From CALNXN01 sp942490645 (GTDB taxonomy: Bacteria > Pseudomonadota > Alphaproteobacteria > Rhodobacterales > Rhodobacteraceae), in contig CALNXN010000009.1 in the NCBI GenBank assembly GCA_942490645.1, positions 199,502-263,501 of the forward strand: a stretch of 64,000 nucleotides of DNA, written 5' to 3'. The notes below the pieces were generated by a model. That model searched no databases. It saw only the letters and a program-made list of their open reading frames with translations, and was not told the origin of the DNA. This document shows positions 42,065 through 50,049 of this stretch, piece after piece. Numbering within the stretch: position 1 is the first letter of the stretch; every line of letters begins with the position of its first letter. Both the position numbers and the translations under genes were made by a program.

Positions 42065-42982
42065 ATGGACGTCATCCTTCATCTTGGAGCTCATCGCACG
42101 GGCACCACGACGTTGCAGGACTACCTGCGCCGCTACAATGCGGAACTTGCCGCGCAGTCGGTTGGCTACTGGGGGCCGCGGCGCACCCGCCAGGGTATGC
42201 TGTCAGATGTTGTGTCCGGGCGTGCGGCACCTGAATCCAACCGCAGTCCCCGCTTGGCCACGCAGCTCACAAGAGCCGCAGACGGCGGTACCGAAACGCT
42301 GCTGATCAGCGACGAAAACATGATCGGGTCCGTGCGCAGTAACCTGCGCCAAGCAACGCTATACCCGGCGATTGGTGACCGGATGGAACGGTTTGCGCGG
42401 GCCTTCGAAGGGCGGATCACGCGCGTGGTGATCTGCCCGCGCAGTCTGGAGCATTTTTGGGCATCGTCGATGGCTTACGGGGTGATGCGCGGCCACAAAG
42501 TACCCGATGGGTTCACCTGCCGCAGGATTGCACAATCCCCAAGAGGTTGGCGCGACGTGATCACTGATTTGGCGCAGGCACTGCCGGGCGTGGATCTGCG
42601 GGTTGTGCCATTCGAAAACGTGATGGGTCGCCCCGAAACGCTGCTGCGGTTGGGGGCTGATGTCGATGCCCCTCGTGATACCGAACGGCGCTGGTTGAAC
42701 CGCACGCCAAACCTGCCGGACTTGCGGCGCGCTTTGGCCGATCGGGGTGAAACGCGGCAGGTTCTGCCATTCGGAATGGGGCGCTGGAACCCCTTTACAA
42801 CAGAGGATACCGCAGCGCTCAGAGAGCTTTATGCGGATGATATGATGTGGTTGGTCGCGGGTGCCGACGGCTTGGCCACACTGACAGAGGAACCCACAGG
42901 GGACAGAGCGGGGACAACCCCGCCGCCGTGTGAACAGACAAAAGGACAATACCATGAGCGACAAGAAGGAACAGTGGCGTAG
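42065..42982 (+). CDS. Sulfotransferase-like P-loop protein
   Basis: The 305-residue protein starts MDVILHLGAHRTGTTTLQ, where HLGAHRTGTTT (residues 6-16) is a PAPS-binding 5'-phosphosulfate loop of the sulfotransferase type. RVVICPRSLEHFWASS is the expected 3'-phosphate-binding segment. The substrate is unknown. It overlaps the start of mcm by 29 bases, so the two are translated in a coupled way. The ATG at 42065 is preferred over the in-frame start at 41975. Confidence 0.7.
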   Translation: MDVILHLGAHRTGTTTLQDYLRRYNAELAAQSVGYWGPRRTRQGMLSDVVSGRAAPESNRSPRLATQLTRAADGGTETLLISDENMIGSVRSNLRQATLYPAIGDRMERFARAFEGRITRVVICPRSLEHFWASSMAYGVMRGHKVPDGFTCRRIAQSPRGWRDVITDLAQALPGVDLRVVPFENVMGRPETLLRLGADVDAPRDTERRWLNRTPNLPDLRRALADRGETRQVLPFGMGRWNPFTTEDTAALRELYADDMMWLVAGADGLATLTEEPTGDRAGTTPPPCEQTKGQYHERQEGTVA

Positions 42983-45083
42983 CCTTGCGGAAAAGGAACT
43001 GCGCGGCAAGCCGGTGGACGATCTGACGTGGAAGACGTTGGAGGGGATCGATGTTCAGCCCATCTATACCGAAGAGGATCTGGTGGGTTTGGATCACTTG
43101 GGTACTTTGCCCGGAACGGCGCCGTTTACCCGCGGGGTCAAGGCGACGATGTATGCTGGTCGCCCTTGGACCATTCGCCAATACGCCGGGTTTTCGACGG
43201 CTGAGGAATCTAATGCGTTCTACCGCCAAGCGCTCGCCAACGGCCAGCAAGGGGTATCGGTTGCCTTCGATTTGGCGACGCACCGCGGATATGACAGCGA
43301 TCACGAGCGGGTCGAAGGCGATGTAGGCAAGGCCGGCGTGGCCATCGACAGCATCGAGGACATGAAAATTCTGTTCGATGGCATTCCACTGGACAAGGTG
43401 TCCGTGTCGATGACGATGAACGGTGCCGTGATCCCGATCTTGGCCAGTTTCATCGTAGCGGGCGAAGAACAAGGGCATGATCGTTCGGTGCTATCCGGCA
43501 CTATTCAGAATGATATTCTGAAAGAATTCATGGTCCGCAACACCTACATTTATCCGCCGGAGCCCTCGATGCGGATCATCGCGGATATCATTGAATACAC
43601 CTCCGCTGAGATGCCGAAATTCAACTCCATCTCGATCTCGGGCTACCACATGCAGGAGGCTGGCGCGAACCTTGTGCAGGAGTTGGCCTTTACGCTGGCA
43701 GATGGGCGCGAATATGTGCGCGCCGCTATCGAACGGGGCATGGATGTGGATGCGTTTGCGGGGCGGTTGTCGTTCTTTTTTGCGATCGGCATGAACTTTT
43801 TCATGGAAGCGGCCAAGTTGCGCGCGGCCCGTCTGCTGTGGTCGAAGATCATGGCGGAATTTGAACCGAAAAACCCCAAATCTTCGATGCTGCGCACCCA
43901 CTGCCAGACATCGGGCGTGTCGTTGCAGGAACAAGACCCCTACAACAACGTGATCCGGACAGCCTATGAGGCGATGAGCGCGGTTTTGGGCGGCACACAA
44001 TCGTTGCATACCAATGCACTGGATGAGGCGATTGCACTGCCCACGCAGTTTTCCAGTCGCATCGCCCGGAACACACAATTGATTTTGCAGGAAGAAACCG
44101 GTGTCACGAATGTCGTCGATCCGCTGGCGGGCTCGTATTACGTCGAAAAGCTGACGGCTGATCTGGCGGATGCAGCCTGGGCGCTGATCGAAGAGGTCGA
44201 AGAGATGGGCGGCATGACCAAGGCGGTTGCGTCTGGTATGCCCAAACTGCGCATCGAAGAGGCGGCCGCGATCCGGCAGGCCAACATCGACCGGGGCACC
44301 GAAGTGATCGTTGGTGTGAACAAATACCGCCGCGACACAGAAGACCCCATAGATATTCTGGACATCGACAATGCCGCCGTGCGCATTTCGCAAATTGCGC
44401 GGCTCAAACAGGTGCGCGACACCCGCGACGAAGCGGGGTGTCAGGCCGCGTTGGACGAAGTCAGCCGCCGCGCATCAGAGGGCGGAAATCTGCTGGACGC
44501 TGCCGTCGAGGCGGCCCGCGCCCGCGCCACAGTAGGAGAAATCAGTATGGCAATGGAAAAGGCGTTTGGACGTCACCGCGCCGAAGTAAAGACGCTGGCT
44601 GGCGTATACGGCGCAGCATATGAAGGCGACGAAGGGTTTGCGTCCATCCAGAAATCCGTTGAGGCGTTTGCTGAAGACGAAGGCCGCCGCCCGCGGATGC
44701 TGGTCGTCAAAATGGGGCAAGACGGGCATGATCGCGGCGCCAAGGTCATCGCAACCGCGTTTGCCGACATCGGCTTTGACGTGGATGTCGGTCCGCTGTT
44801 CCAAACCCCTGCAGAGGCGGCACAGGATGCGGTTGATAACGATGTGCACGTGATCGGGATCAGCAGTCAGGCCGCTGGACACAAGACATTGGCACCACAG
44901 CTTGTGCAGGCGCTCAAAGACGCGGGCGCGGAGGATATTCTGGTGATCTGCGGCGGCGTCATTCCGCAGCAGGATTATCAGTTTCTCTATGATGCAGGCG
45001 TCAAGGCGATCTTTGGCCCGGGTACCAATATCCCAAAGGCGGCGCAGGATATCTTGCGTTTGATCCGCGAAGCGCGTGGGTGA
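42954..45083 (+). CDS. mcm: Methylmalonyl-CoA mutase
   Basis: The 709-residue adenosylcobalamin enzyme interconverts (R)-methylmalonyl-CoA and succinyl-CoA (EC 5.4.99.2). The TIM-barrel domain has VSVSMTMNGAVIPILA and RTHCQTSGVSLQEQDPYNN; the C-terminal B12 domain has GQDGHDRGAKVIATAF with the cobalt-binding His, and GISSQAAGHKTL. The single-chain form of normal length is complete. It completes the propionyl-CoA to succinyl-CoA route with PccA/PccB; the epimerase is not in this window. Confidence 0.97.
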   Translation: MSDKKEQWRSLAEKELRGKPVDDLTWKTLEGIDVQPIYTEEDLVGLDHLGTLPGTAPFTRGVKATMYAGRPWTIRQYAGFSTAEESNAFYRQALANGQQGVSVAFDLATHRGYDSDHERVEGDVGKAGVAIDSIEDMKILFDGIPLDKVSVSMTMNGAVIPILASFIVAGEEQGHDRSVLSGTIQNDILKEFMVRNTYIYPPEPSMRIIADIIEYTSAEMPKFNSISISGYHMQEAGANLVQELAFTLADGREYVRAAIERGMDVDAFAGRLSFFFAIGMNFFMEAAKLRAARLLWSKIMAEFEPKNPKSSMLRTHCQTSGVSLQEQDPYNNVIRTAYEAMSAVLGGTQSLHTNALDEAIALPTQFSSRIARNTQLILQEETGVTNVVDPLAGSYYVEKLTADLADAAWALIEEVEEMGGMTKAVASGMPKLRIEEAAAIRQANIDRGTEVIVGVNKYRRDTEDPIDILDIDNAAVRISQIARLKQVRDTRDEAGCQAALDEVSRRASEGGNLLDAAVEAARARATVGEISMAMEKAFGRHRAEVKTLAGVYGAAYEGDEGFASIQKSVEAFAEDEGRRPRMLVVKMGQDGHDRGAKVIATAFADIGFDVDVGPLFQTPAEAAQDAVDNDVHVIGISSQAAGHKTLAPQLVQALKDAGAEDILVICGGVIPQQDYQFLYDAGVKAIFGPGTNIPKAAQDILRLIREARG

Positions 45084-45096
45084 AAACACACGGTTT

Positions 45097-45127
45097 TGCC
45101 GCGCTTGAGGCATTGAGCGCGGCATTT
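45097..45127 (+). terminator. Terminator-like hairpin after mcm
   Basis: TGCCGCGCT (45097-45105) pairs exactly with AGCGCGGCA (45116-45124), followed by TTT. It lies 13 bases after the mcm stop. Confidence 0.6.
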
Positions 45128-45166
45128 CAGTGGCGCGATTGATGCGTCGAACAGGAGGCATGTCAG

Positions 45167-45784
45167 ATGATCACCTTGGACCATATCGCCATCGCGGGCG
45201 GATCGCTGAATGAGGCTACTGAGTTCTGCGAAGGCCAGTTGGGCATCAAGATGCAACCGGGCGGCCAGCACGATGTTTTTGCCACGCACAACACGCTGCT
45301 GGGCCTCGAAGACGGGCTGTATCTGGAGGCAATTTCGATAGATCCGATGGCGCCAAAACCGGATCGGCCGCGCTGGTTCGATCTGGACCGTTTCGAAGGC
45401 ATGCCGCGCCTGACGAACTGGATCTGCCGGTGTGACGATCTGGATGCAACATTGGCCAAAATGCCGCAAGGCATGGGCGATCCGGTTGACCTGCAGCGCG
45501 GTGATCTGCGCTGGCGTATGGCGGTTCCACAGACAGGGGTCTTGCCATTCGACAACTGTGCCCCGGCGTTGATCCAGTGGCAAACCGAACCGCATCCCGC
45601 CAAGCGATTGGTGCCCACCGGGTTGCGTCTGACGCGTCTGGTCGTGCAGCACCCGCAGGCCGCGGATTTGGCCGATGCGCTGACAGGGCACTTGTCGGAT
45701 CAGCGGATCGTTTTCGCGGTCGGGCCAGCGGCATTGCAGGCGGATTTCAACAGCCCGTGGGGCAAGCGGAGCATCGCGGCATGA
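45167..45784 (+). CDS. VOC/glyoxalase-like protein
   Basis: The 205-residue protein starts MITLDHIAIAGGSLNEATEFCEGQLGIKMQPGGQHDVFATHN, the glyoxalase-like (PF13468-type) first module, followed by YLEAISIDP and a shortened second module. The substrate is unknown. At 205 residues with this pattern it does not look like methylmalonyl-CoA epimerase, in spite of its place next to mcm. It overlaps the GNAT gene as ATGA. Confidence 0.82.
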   Translation: MITLDHIAIAGGSLNEATEFCEGQLGIKMQPGGQHDVFATHNTLLGLEDGLYLEAISIDPMAPKPDRPRWFDLDRFEGMPRLTNWICRCDDLDATLAKMPQGMGDPVDLQRGDLRWRMAVPQTGVLPFDNCAPALIQWQTEPHPAKRLVPTGLRLTRLVVQHPQAADLADALTGHLSDQRIVFAVGPAALQADFNSPWGKRSIAA

Positions 45785-46251
45785 TACGCGATGCCAGGGC
45801 CGCCGACGCACCTGAGGTCGCGGCGCTTTGGAACCGGATGATCACGGAAACGACGCACACATTCACCACTCAAACGAAATCGACCGCGCTGATCACGCAG
45901 ATGATCACCGAACAGCCGTTTTTTGTGGCCACCAAAGCAGATAAGGTTGTGGGCTTCGTCAGTATCGGCCCGTTTCGCGCAGGCCCCGGTTATGCGCATA
46001 CGGTCGAGCACACAGTGTTGGTGGCACAAGCCGAACATGGCACCGGCGTGGGTCGTGCTCTGATGACCCGCGCAGTGGCCCGCGCCCGGGACGATGGCCG
46101 TCACGTCATGATTGCCGGGATCAGTGCAACCAATCCGGGCGCAATCGCGTTCCACGCGGCAATCGGGTTCATTGAAGTGGCGCGCATGCGGCAGGTTGGT
46201 CGCAAGTGGGAACAATGGCTGGATCTGGTGCTGATGCAGAAAATGCTGTGA
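45781..46251 (+). CDS. GNAT-family N-acetyltransferase
   Basis: The 156-residue acetyltransferase resembles phosphinothricin acetyltransferase: IRDARAADAPEVAALWNRMI, then the acetyl-CoA loop EHGTGVGRALM and NPGAIAFHAAIGF. It would acetylate an amine with acetyl-CoA in the cytosol; the substrate is unknown. It is coupled to the VOC gene. Confidence 0.85.
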   Translation: MIRDARAADAPEVAALWNRMITETTHTFTTQTKSTALITQMITEQPFFVATKADKVVGFVSIGPFRAGPGYAHTVEHTVLVAQAEHGTGVGRALMTRAVARARDDGRHVMIAGISATNPGAIAFHAAIGFIEVARMRQVGRKWEQWLDLVLMQKML

Positions 46252-46302
46252 TCGGTCGGTTCACGGCCTGACACTGGCCTGCGTTGTGTTTAAGGTTTCG
46301 CC

Positions 46303-46983
46303 ATGTCGATCTGGACCCGCATCACTGACGCGATTTCTGCGCTCGCCGCTGGCGAGGGGCTGTCGGCTGTTTTTGATAAGCTCCGCAGCCCACCTGAACG
46401 TTCTATCGCATTTACGATTGCCGTGATCGCGCTGGGGGCCAAAATGGCCAAGGCAGACGGGCAAGTGACGCGTGACGAAGTGACGGCCTTTCGCGAGGTG
46501 TTCCACATCACGGCACAGGACGAGGCGGGTGCGGCCAAGGTGTTCAACCTCGCCCGTCAGGACGTGGCCGGCTATGAGGATTACGCGGCCCGGATCGCGC
46601 ATATGTTCCAAAGCCAGCCCGATATTCTGGCCGATTTGTTGGAAGGATTGTTCCACATCGCGATGGCCGATGGGTTCTATCACCCCAATGAAAACGCGTT
46701 TCTGGAGCGCGTTGCGACCATTTTCAACATTCCCGATCAGCAGTTCACCCGGCTTCGTATGCGGTTTGTCCCCGATGCACCGCAAGATCCGTATTCCGTG
46801 CTTGGGGTCACGCCAGAGACGCCCCAGGCCGAAATCCGCGCCGCGTGGCGGCAATTGGTGCGCGCCAACCACCCCGATGTGCTGATCGCGCGCGGATTGC
46901 CCGAAGAAGCGCAGCAGCTTGCACAAAAGCGCATGGCCGACATCAACCGCGCATGGGAAGAGATTTCAGGCAAGGCCGCGTGA
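46303..46983 (+). CDS. TerB-like plus J-domain protein (DjlA-like)
   Basis: The 226-residue protein has a TerB-type helical domain (about residues 35-150, with acidic pairs AKADGQVTRDE and MADGFYHPNE) and a C-terminal J-domain (about 160-222) containing the HPD motif in VRANHPDVL. It is like DjlA but lacks the membrane anchor. A J-domain should stimulate a DnaK-type Hsp70. Its stop overlaps the next start as TGATG. Confidence 0.86.
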   Translation: MSIWTRITDAISALAAGEGLSAVFDKLRSPPERSIAFTIAVIALGAKMAKADGQVTRDEVTAFREVFHITAQDEAGAAKVFNLARQDVAGYEDYAARIAHMFQSQPDILADLLEGLFHIAMADGFYHPNENAFLERVATIFNIPDQQFTRLRMRFVPDAPQDPYSVLGVTPETPQAEIRAAWRQLVRANHPDVLIARGLPEEAQQLAQKRMADINRAWEEISGKAA

Positions 46984-47987
46984 TGCGGATCGCCACGTAT
47001 AACATCGAATGGTTCAACGCGCTTTTTGATGACGACAATGCCTTGCTGATGAATGGCGAATGGTCGTCGCGCTACAAGATCACGCGCGCCGAACAAGCGC
47101 AGGCGTTGGGCACCGTGTTTCGGGCAATGGATGCGGATGCGGTGATGGTGATCGAGGCACCTGACACCACGCGCCGCCGCAATACCATTGCCGCATTGGA
47201 GAATTTCGCCGCGCATTTCGATTTGCGCGCGCGCGCGGCGGTGCGCGGTTTTTCCAATGAGACGCAACAGGAAATCGCATTGCTCTTTGATCCGGATGTC
47301 TTGCGCGCGGAACATGCCCCAATTCCCGGTCAGAATGGAATTCCTCGGTTTGACGGGGTTTATGCGATTGATCTGGATATCGATGCCACCGAAGATCAGG
47401 TGGTGTTTTCCAAGCCACCGTTGGAGTTGCTGGTACAAGCGACAAGTGGCTTTGAGTTCAGGATGATCGGCGCGCATCTGAAATCCAAAGCGCCGCATGG
47501 CGCCACAACGCCAGATCAAGTCATGGCCGTTGCCATTGCCAATCGGCGCAAACAGTTGGCACAGGCCATCTGGCTGCGTGCGCGCATCGACCAGCACCTT
47601 GCGCAATCAACACCGCTGATCGTGTTGGGCGATCTGAATGACGGCCCCGGGCTTGACGAATATGAGGATTTGTTCGGCCGTTCCTCCGTAGAGATCGTTA
47701 TGGGTTCGGGGGCGGGCGCCTTGTATGACCCGCATGCGCGATTGGCCTTGTCGCGGCGCTTGGGGCCGGTTCCGACGACGGCACGATTTTGGATCAGGCC
47801 GGAAAAGCGGTATCTTCAGGCGCTGCTCGATTACATCATGATCACGCCTGATCTGCAGGCCAAAGACGCGCATTGGCGGATATGGCACCCTTTGGACGAT
47901 CCGGAGTGCTGGGCGCAACCGGAGTTGCGCGAGGCGCTAGTGGCGGCGTCTGATCACTTCCCCGTGACGCTGGATGTGGCAATCTGA
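46983..47987 (+). CDS. Endonuclease/exonuclease/phosphatase family protein
   Basis: The 334-residue protein starts MRIATYNIEWF and has the EEP catalytic motifs VMVIEAPD, GAHLKSK, LGDLNDGPG and ASDHFPVTLD. It is probably a metal-dependent phosphodiesterase acting on nucleic acid or a phospholipid-like substrate; no signal peptide is seen. It is translationally coupled to the J-domain gene. Confidence 0.85.
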   Translation: MRIATYNIEWFNALFDDDNALLMNGEWSSRYKITRAEQAQALGTVFRAMDADAVMVIEAPDTTRRRNTIAALENFAAHFDLRARAAVRGFSNETQQEIALLFDPDVLRAEHAPIPGQNGIPRFDGVYAIDLDIDATEDQVVFSKPPLELLVQATSGFEFRMIGAHLKSKAPHGATTPDQVMAVAIANRRKQLAQAIWLRARIDQHLAQSTPLIVLGDLNDGPGLDEYEDLFGRSSVEIVMGSGAGALYDPHARLALSRRLGPVPTTARFWIRPEKRYLQALLDYIMITPDLQAKDAHWRIWHPLDDPECWAQPELREALVAASDHFPVTLDVAI

Positions 47988-48024
47988 TCTTAAAATTCGG
48001 GGTCGGATGCGCTATATTGGAATT

Positions 48025-48342
48025 ATGCGGATACTTGTTTTCACTCTTTTTCTAAGCCTCCCCGTAACGCTTGCTGCGCAAGAGGACTCCGGCCCGTCGT
48101 TGATGGAGCGCGGGGCGCAGCAGTTTTTGGAAGGCTTGCTCAAGGAGATGGAGCCAGCATTGGAAGGCATGCAGGGCTTCATGCAGCAGATGGGCCCGGC
48201 CATGCGTGATCTTCTACGCGAGATCGAGGATTGGAGCATCTACGAGGCGCCCGAAGTGCTGCCCAACGGCGACATCATCATTCGCCGCAAACCTGAAGAG
48301 ACAACGCCAGAACCATTGCCCGAAGGCCAGATTGAGCTTTAA
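48025..48342 (+). CDS. Secreted small helical protein
   Basis: The 105-residue product has a signal peptide (about residues 1-18, ending TLAAQ) and a helical, Met- and Glu-rich stretch (GLLKEMEPALEGMQGFMQQMG) followed by a Pro/Glu-rich tail. An upstream in-frame ATG at 48007 is possible. It ends convergent with ppx and overlaps it by 4 bases. Function unknown. Confidence 0.65.
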   Translation: MRILVFTLFLSLPVTLAAQEDSGPSLMERGAQQFLEGLLKEMEPALEGMQGFMQQMGPAMRDLLREIEDWSIYEAPEVLPNGDIIIRRKPEETTPEPLPEGQIEL

Positions 48343-49904
48343 CGGCGGTTCAGAACCACCGCTTCGGCGTTCAATGAGGCCGCGAGCGACTGAAACCGGG
48401 CTTCAGCAACTTCGCCATAGAGCGGGATCATATCCTTGGTTAGTCGCAGTTCCAGCCGCCGCTTTTTCGGGAACCAGCGCAGAGAGCCGCGTTCGGCGTC
48501 TTGCGTCATCCACAACATCGCGCCGAACCGCATCGCCTTGCCGAGCACTTCCGCTTCAAGTTGCGATTTCTCATCAATCAGGGCGTATAGCTCTTCAAAT
48601 CGGGTGCCTTCGCGCTTGTTGGAGTAACGGTGCAACAAGGCCAGCCCCAAAAAGACACGTTCTGAGTGCTTTAAGCCGCCCAGATTGGCGCGTGTCGCAT
48701 TGTCGAAACAAACCTCAGCGCGGTAGTCGGGATGCGCGCGCCAGCTGACGTCATGGAGTAGGCATGCGGCCTTGATCAGACGGCGGTGCGTATGCGGTAC
48801 GGATTTGAAAATCGGGTGGATGAACGCATATAGCGATTTGCCGAAGCCTGGCATGCGCGCGTCCTTGGCCTCCGCAAAGCGGCATGCCTCGATCAGGGGG
48901 TCGCGGTCGCGTAGGCGTTGCGGCATCTGTTCATACAGCATGCCCTCGCGGATCCCGTAGCTGGACACGGCGATGTCCTTGGGGCGAAACGTCTTGACCA
49001 GCCGGGTCAGAACGTCGGCGGCAAACGGCACCAGTGCCATACGTGTGGATGAAATGCCGCATAAAGCGCGCAGCTCGTCGAGATCAGAGGTTTCGATGTA
49101 TTTTGCCGTCGCACTCACCGAGCGGGCGGTCATTCTGTATTCGTGCAGCACATGCAGGGGGTAGCCGCGTCGCTGCATGTCGATCCGCGCAATTGCCCGC
49201 CACGATCCGCCGACCAGAAACAACCGGTCGCGCTGCGTGCCCATGCGTTCGTGCAGGTCGTCCATCACCTCTTTGATATGCGCGCGTCGGCCTTTGCGCC
49301 CGCCCTTGATGCCGTTCAATTTCAGCGGCCCAAGGTTTGAGGTGACGCGCCGCCCGACGCGACCGTCCGATATCTCGGCCAATTCCATTGACGACCCACC
49401 GATATCGCAGACCAGACCATAGGACCCCGGCCAGCCCAAGAGCACCCCCTGCGCTGACAAGCGTGCTTCTTCCTCGCCGTCGATCACCCAGATGCGAAGG
49501 CCCGTTTCGCGGCGCACCTCGTCGCAAAACTCCGGCCCGTCTTCTGCGTCGCGCACAGCAGCGGTTGCGACGACCGTCAGTTCGGGCAGTCCCATGCCCT
49601 GCGCCAGATACTGAAACCGGCGCAAGGCGCTGAGGGCGCGCACGCGCCCATCCGGGTTCAGTCTGCCCGTTTCAGAGACACCGGCGCCCAAGGCGCACAT
49701 GATTTTTTCATTGTAGAAATAGGCCGGTGACCGGGCCGCGCCGTCAAAAACCACCAATCTGACAGAGTTCGAGCCCACATCAACCACGCCCACCCGCGCC
49801 AAAGCACGTGCGCTGGGATCTTGGAACAAGGGCCTGCCGAACAGACCGACATCAGGGTGGGAGACGTCACCAACAAGGGGTGCGCTCGTTGTCATTTGGG
49901 TCAT
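48339..49904 (-). CDS. ppx: Ppx/GppA-family exopolyphosphatase
   Basis: The 521-residue enzyme releases phosphate from polyphosphate or pppGpp. Motifs of the actin-like ATPase fold are VGVVDVGSNSVRLVVFDG, VVATAAVRDAEDGPEF and LVCDIGGSSMELAEI; a C-terminal HD-like domain follows from about residue 330. It is next to ppk on the same strand; the two form the polyphosphate synthesis and breakdown pair. Whether polyP or pppGpp is preferred cannot be read from sequence. Confidence 0.92.
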   Translation of the reverse strand: MTQMTTSAPLVGDVSHPDVGLFGRPLFQDPSARALARVGVVDVGSNSVRLVVFDGAARSPAYFYNEKIMCALGAGVSETGRLNPDGRVRALSALRRFQYLAQGMGLPELTVVATAAVRDAEDGPEFCDEVRRETGLRIWVIDGEEEARLSAQGVLLGWPGSYGLVCDIGGSSMELAEISDGRVGRRVTSNLGPLKLNGIKGGRKGRRAHIKEVMDDLHERMGTQRDRLFLVGGSWRAIARIDMQRRGYPLHVLHEYRMTARSVSATAKYIETSDLDELRALCGISSTRMALVPFAADVLTRLVKTFRPKDIAVSSYGIREGMLYEQMPQRLRDRDPLIEACRFAEAKDARMPGFGKSLYAFIHPIFKSVPHTHRRLIKAACLLHDVSWRAHPDYRAEVCFDNATRANLGGLKHSERVFLGLALLHRYSNKREGTRFEELYALIDEKSQLEAEVLGKAMRFGAMLWMTQDAERGSLRWFPKKRRLELRLTKDMIPLYGEVAEARFQSLAASLNAEAVVLNRR

Positions 49905-50049
49905 GAGGCCCCCTGGTTTCGGTCGTCGGCGACAGGTTTAACCAATTGCGACCGAGGGTCAATCATAGCCATGCCTTGACGTCGCGCCGTGATGGGCGCG
50001 CATTGTTTCTGCCGCGCCCTTTTGGGCTATTCGTACTTGGAACAGGGGG

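Noticed and set aside
42930..42954. Earlier in-frame start for methylmalonyl-CoA mutase
   Set aside because: The ATG at 42954 follows an AAAAGGA site and gives the family N-terminus; the upstream codons only extend the frame into the overlap with the previous gene.
45167..45784. Methylmalonyl-CoA epimerase next to the mutase
   Set aside because: The protein is a 205-residue glyoxalase-like type, longer than and unlike the usual 130-150-residue epimerase.
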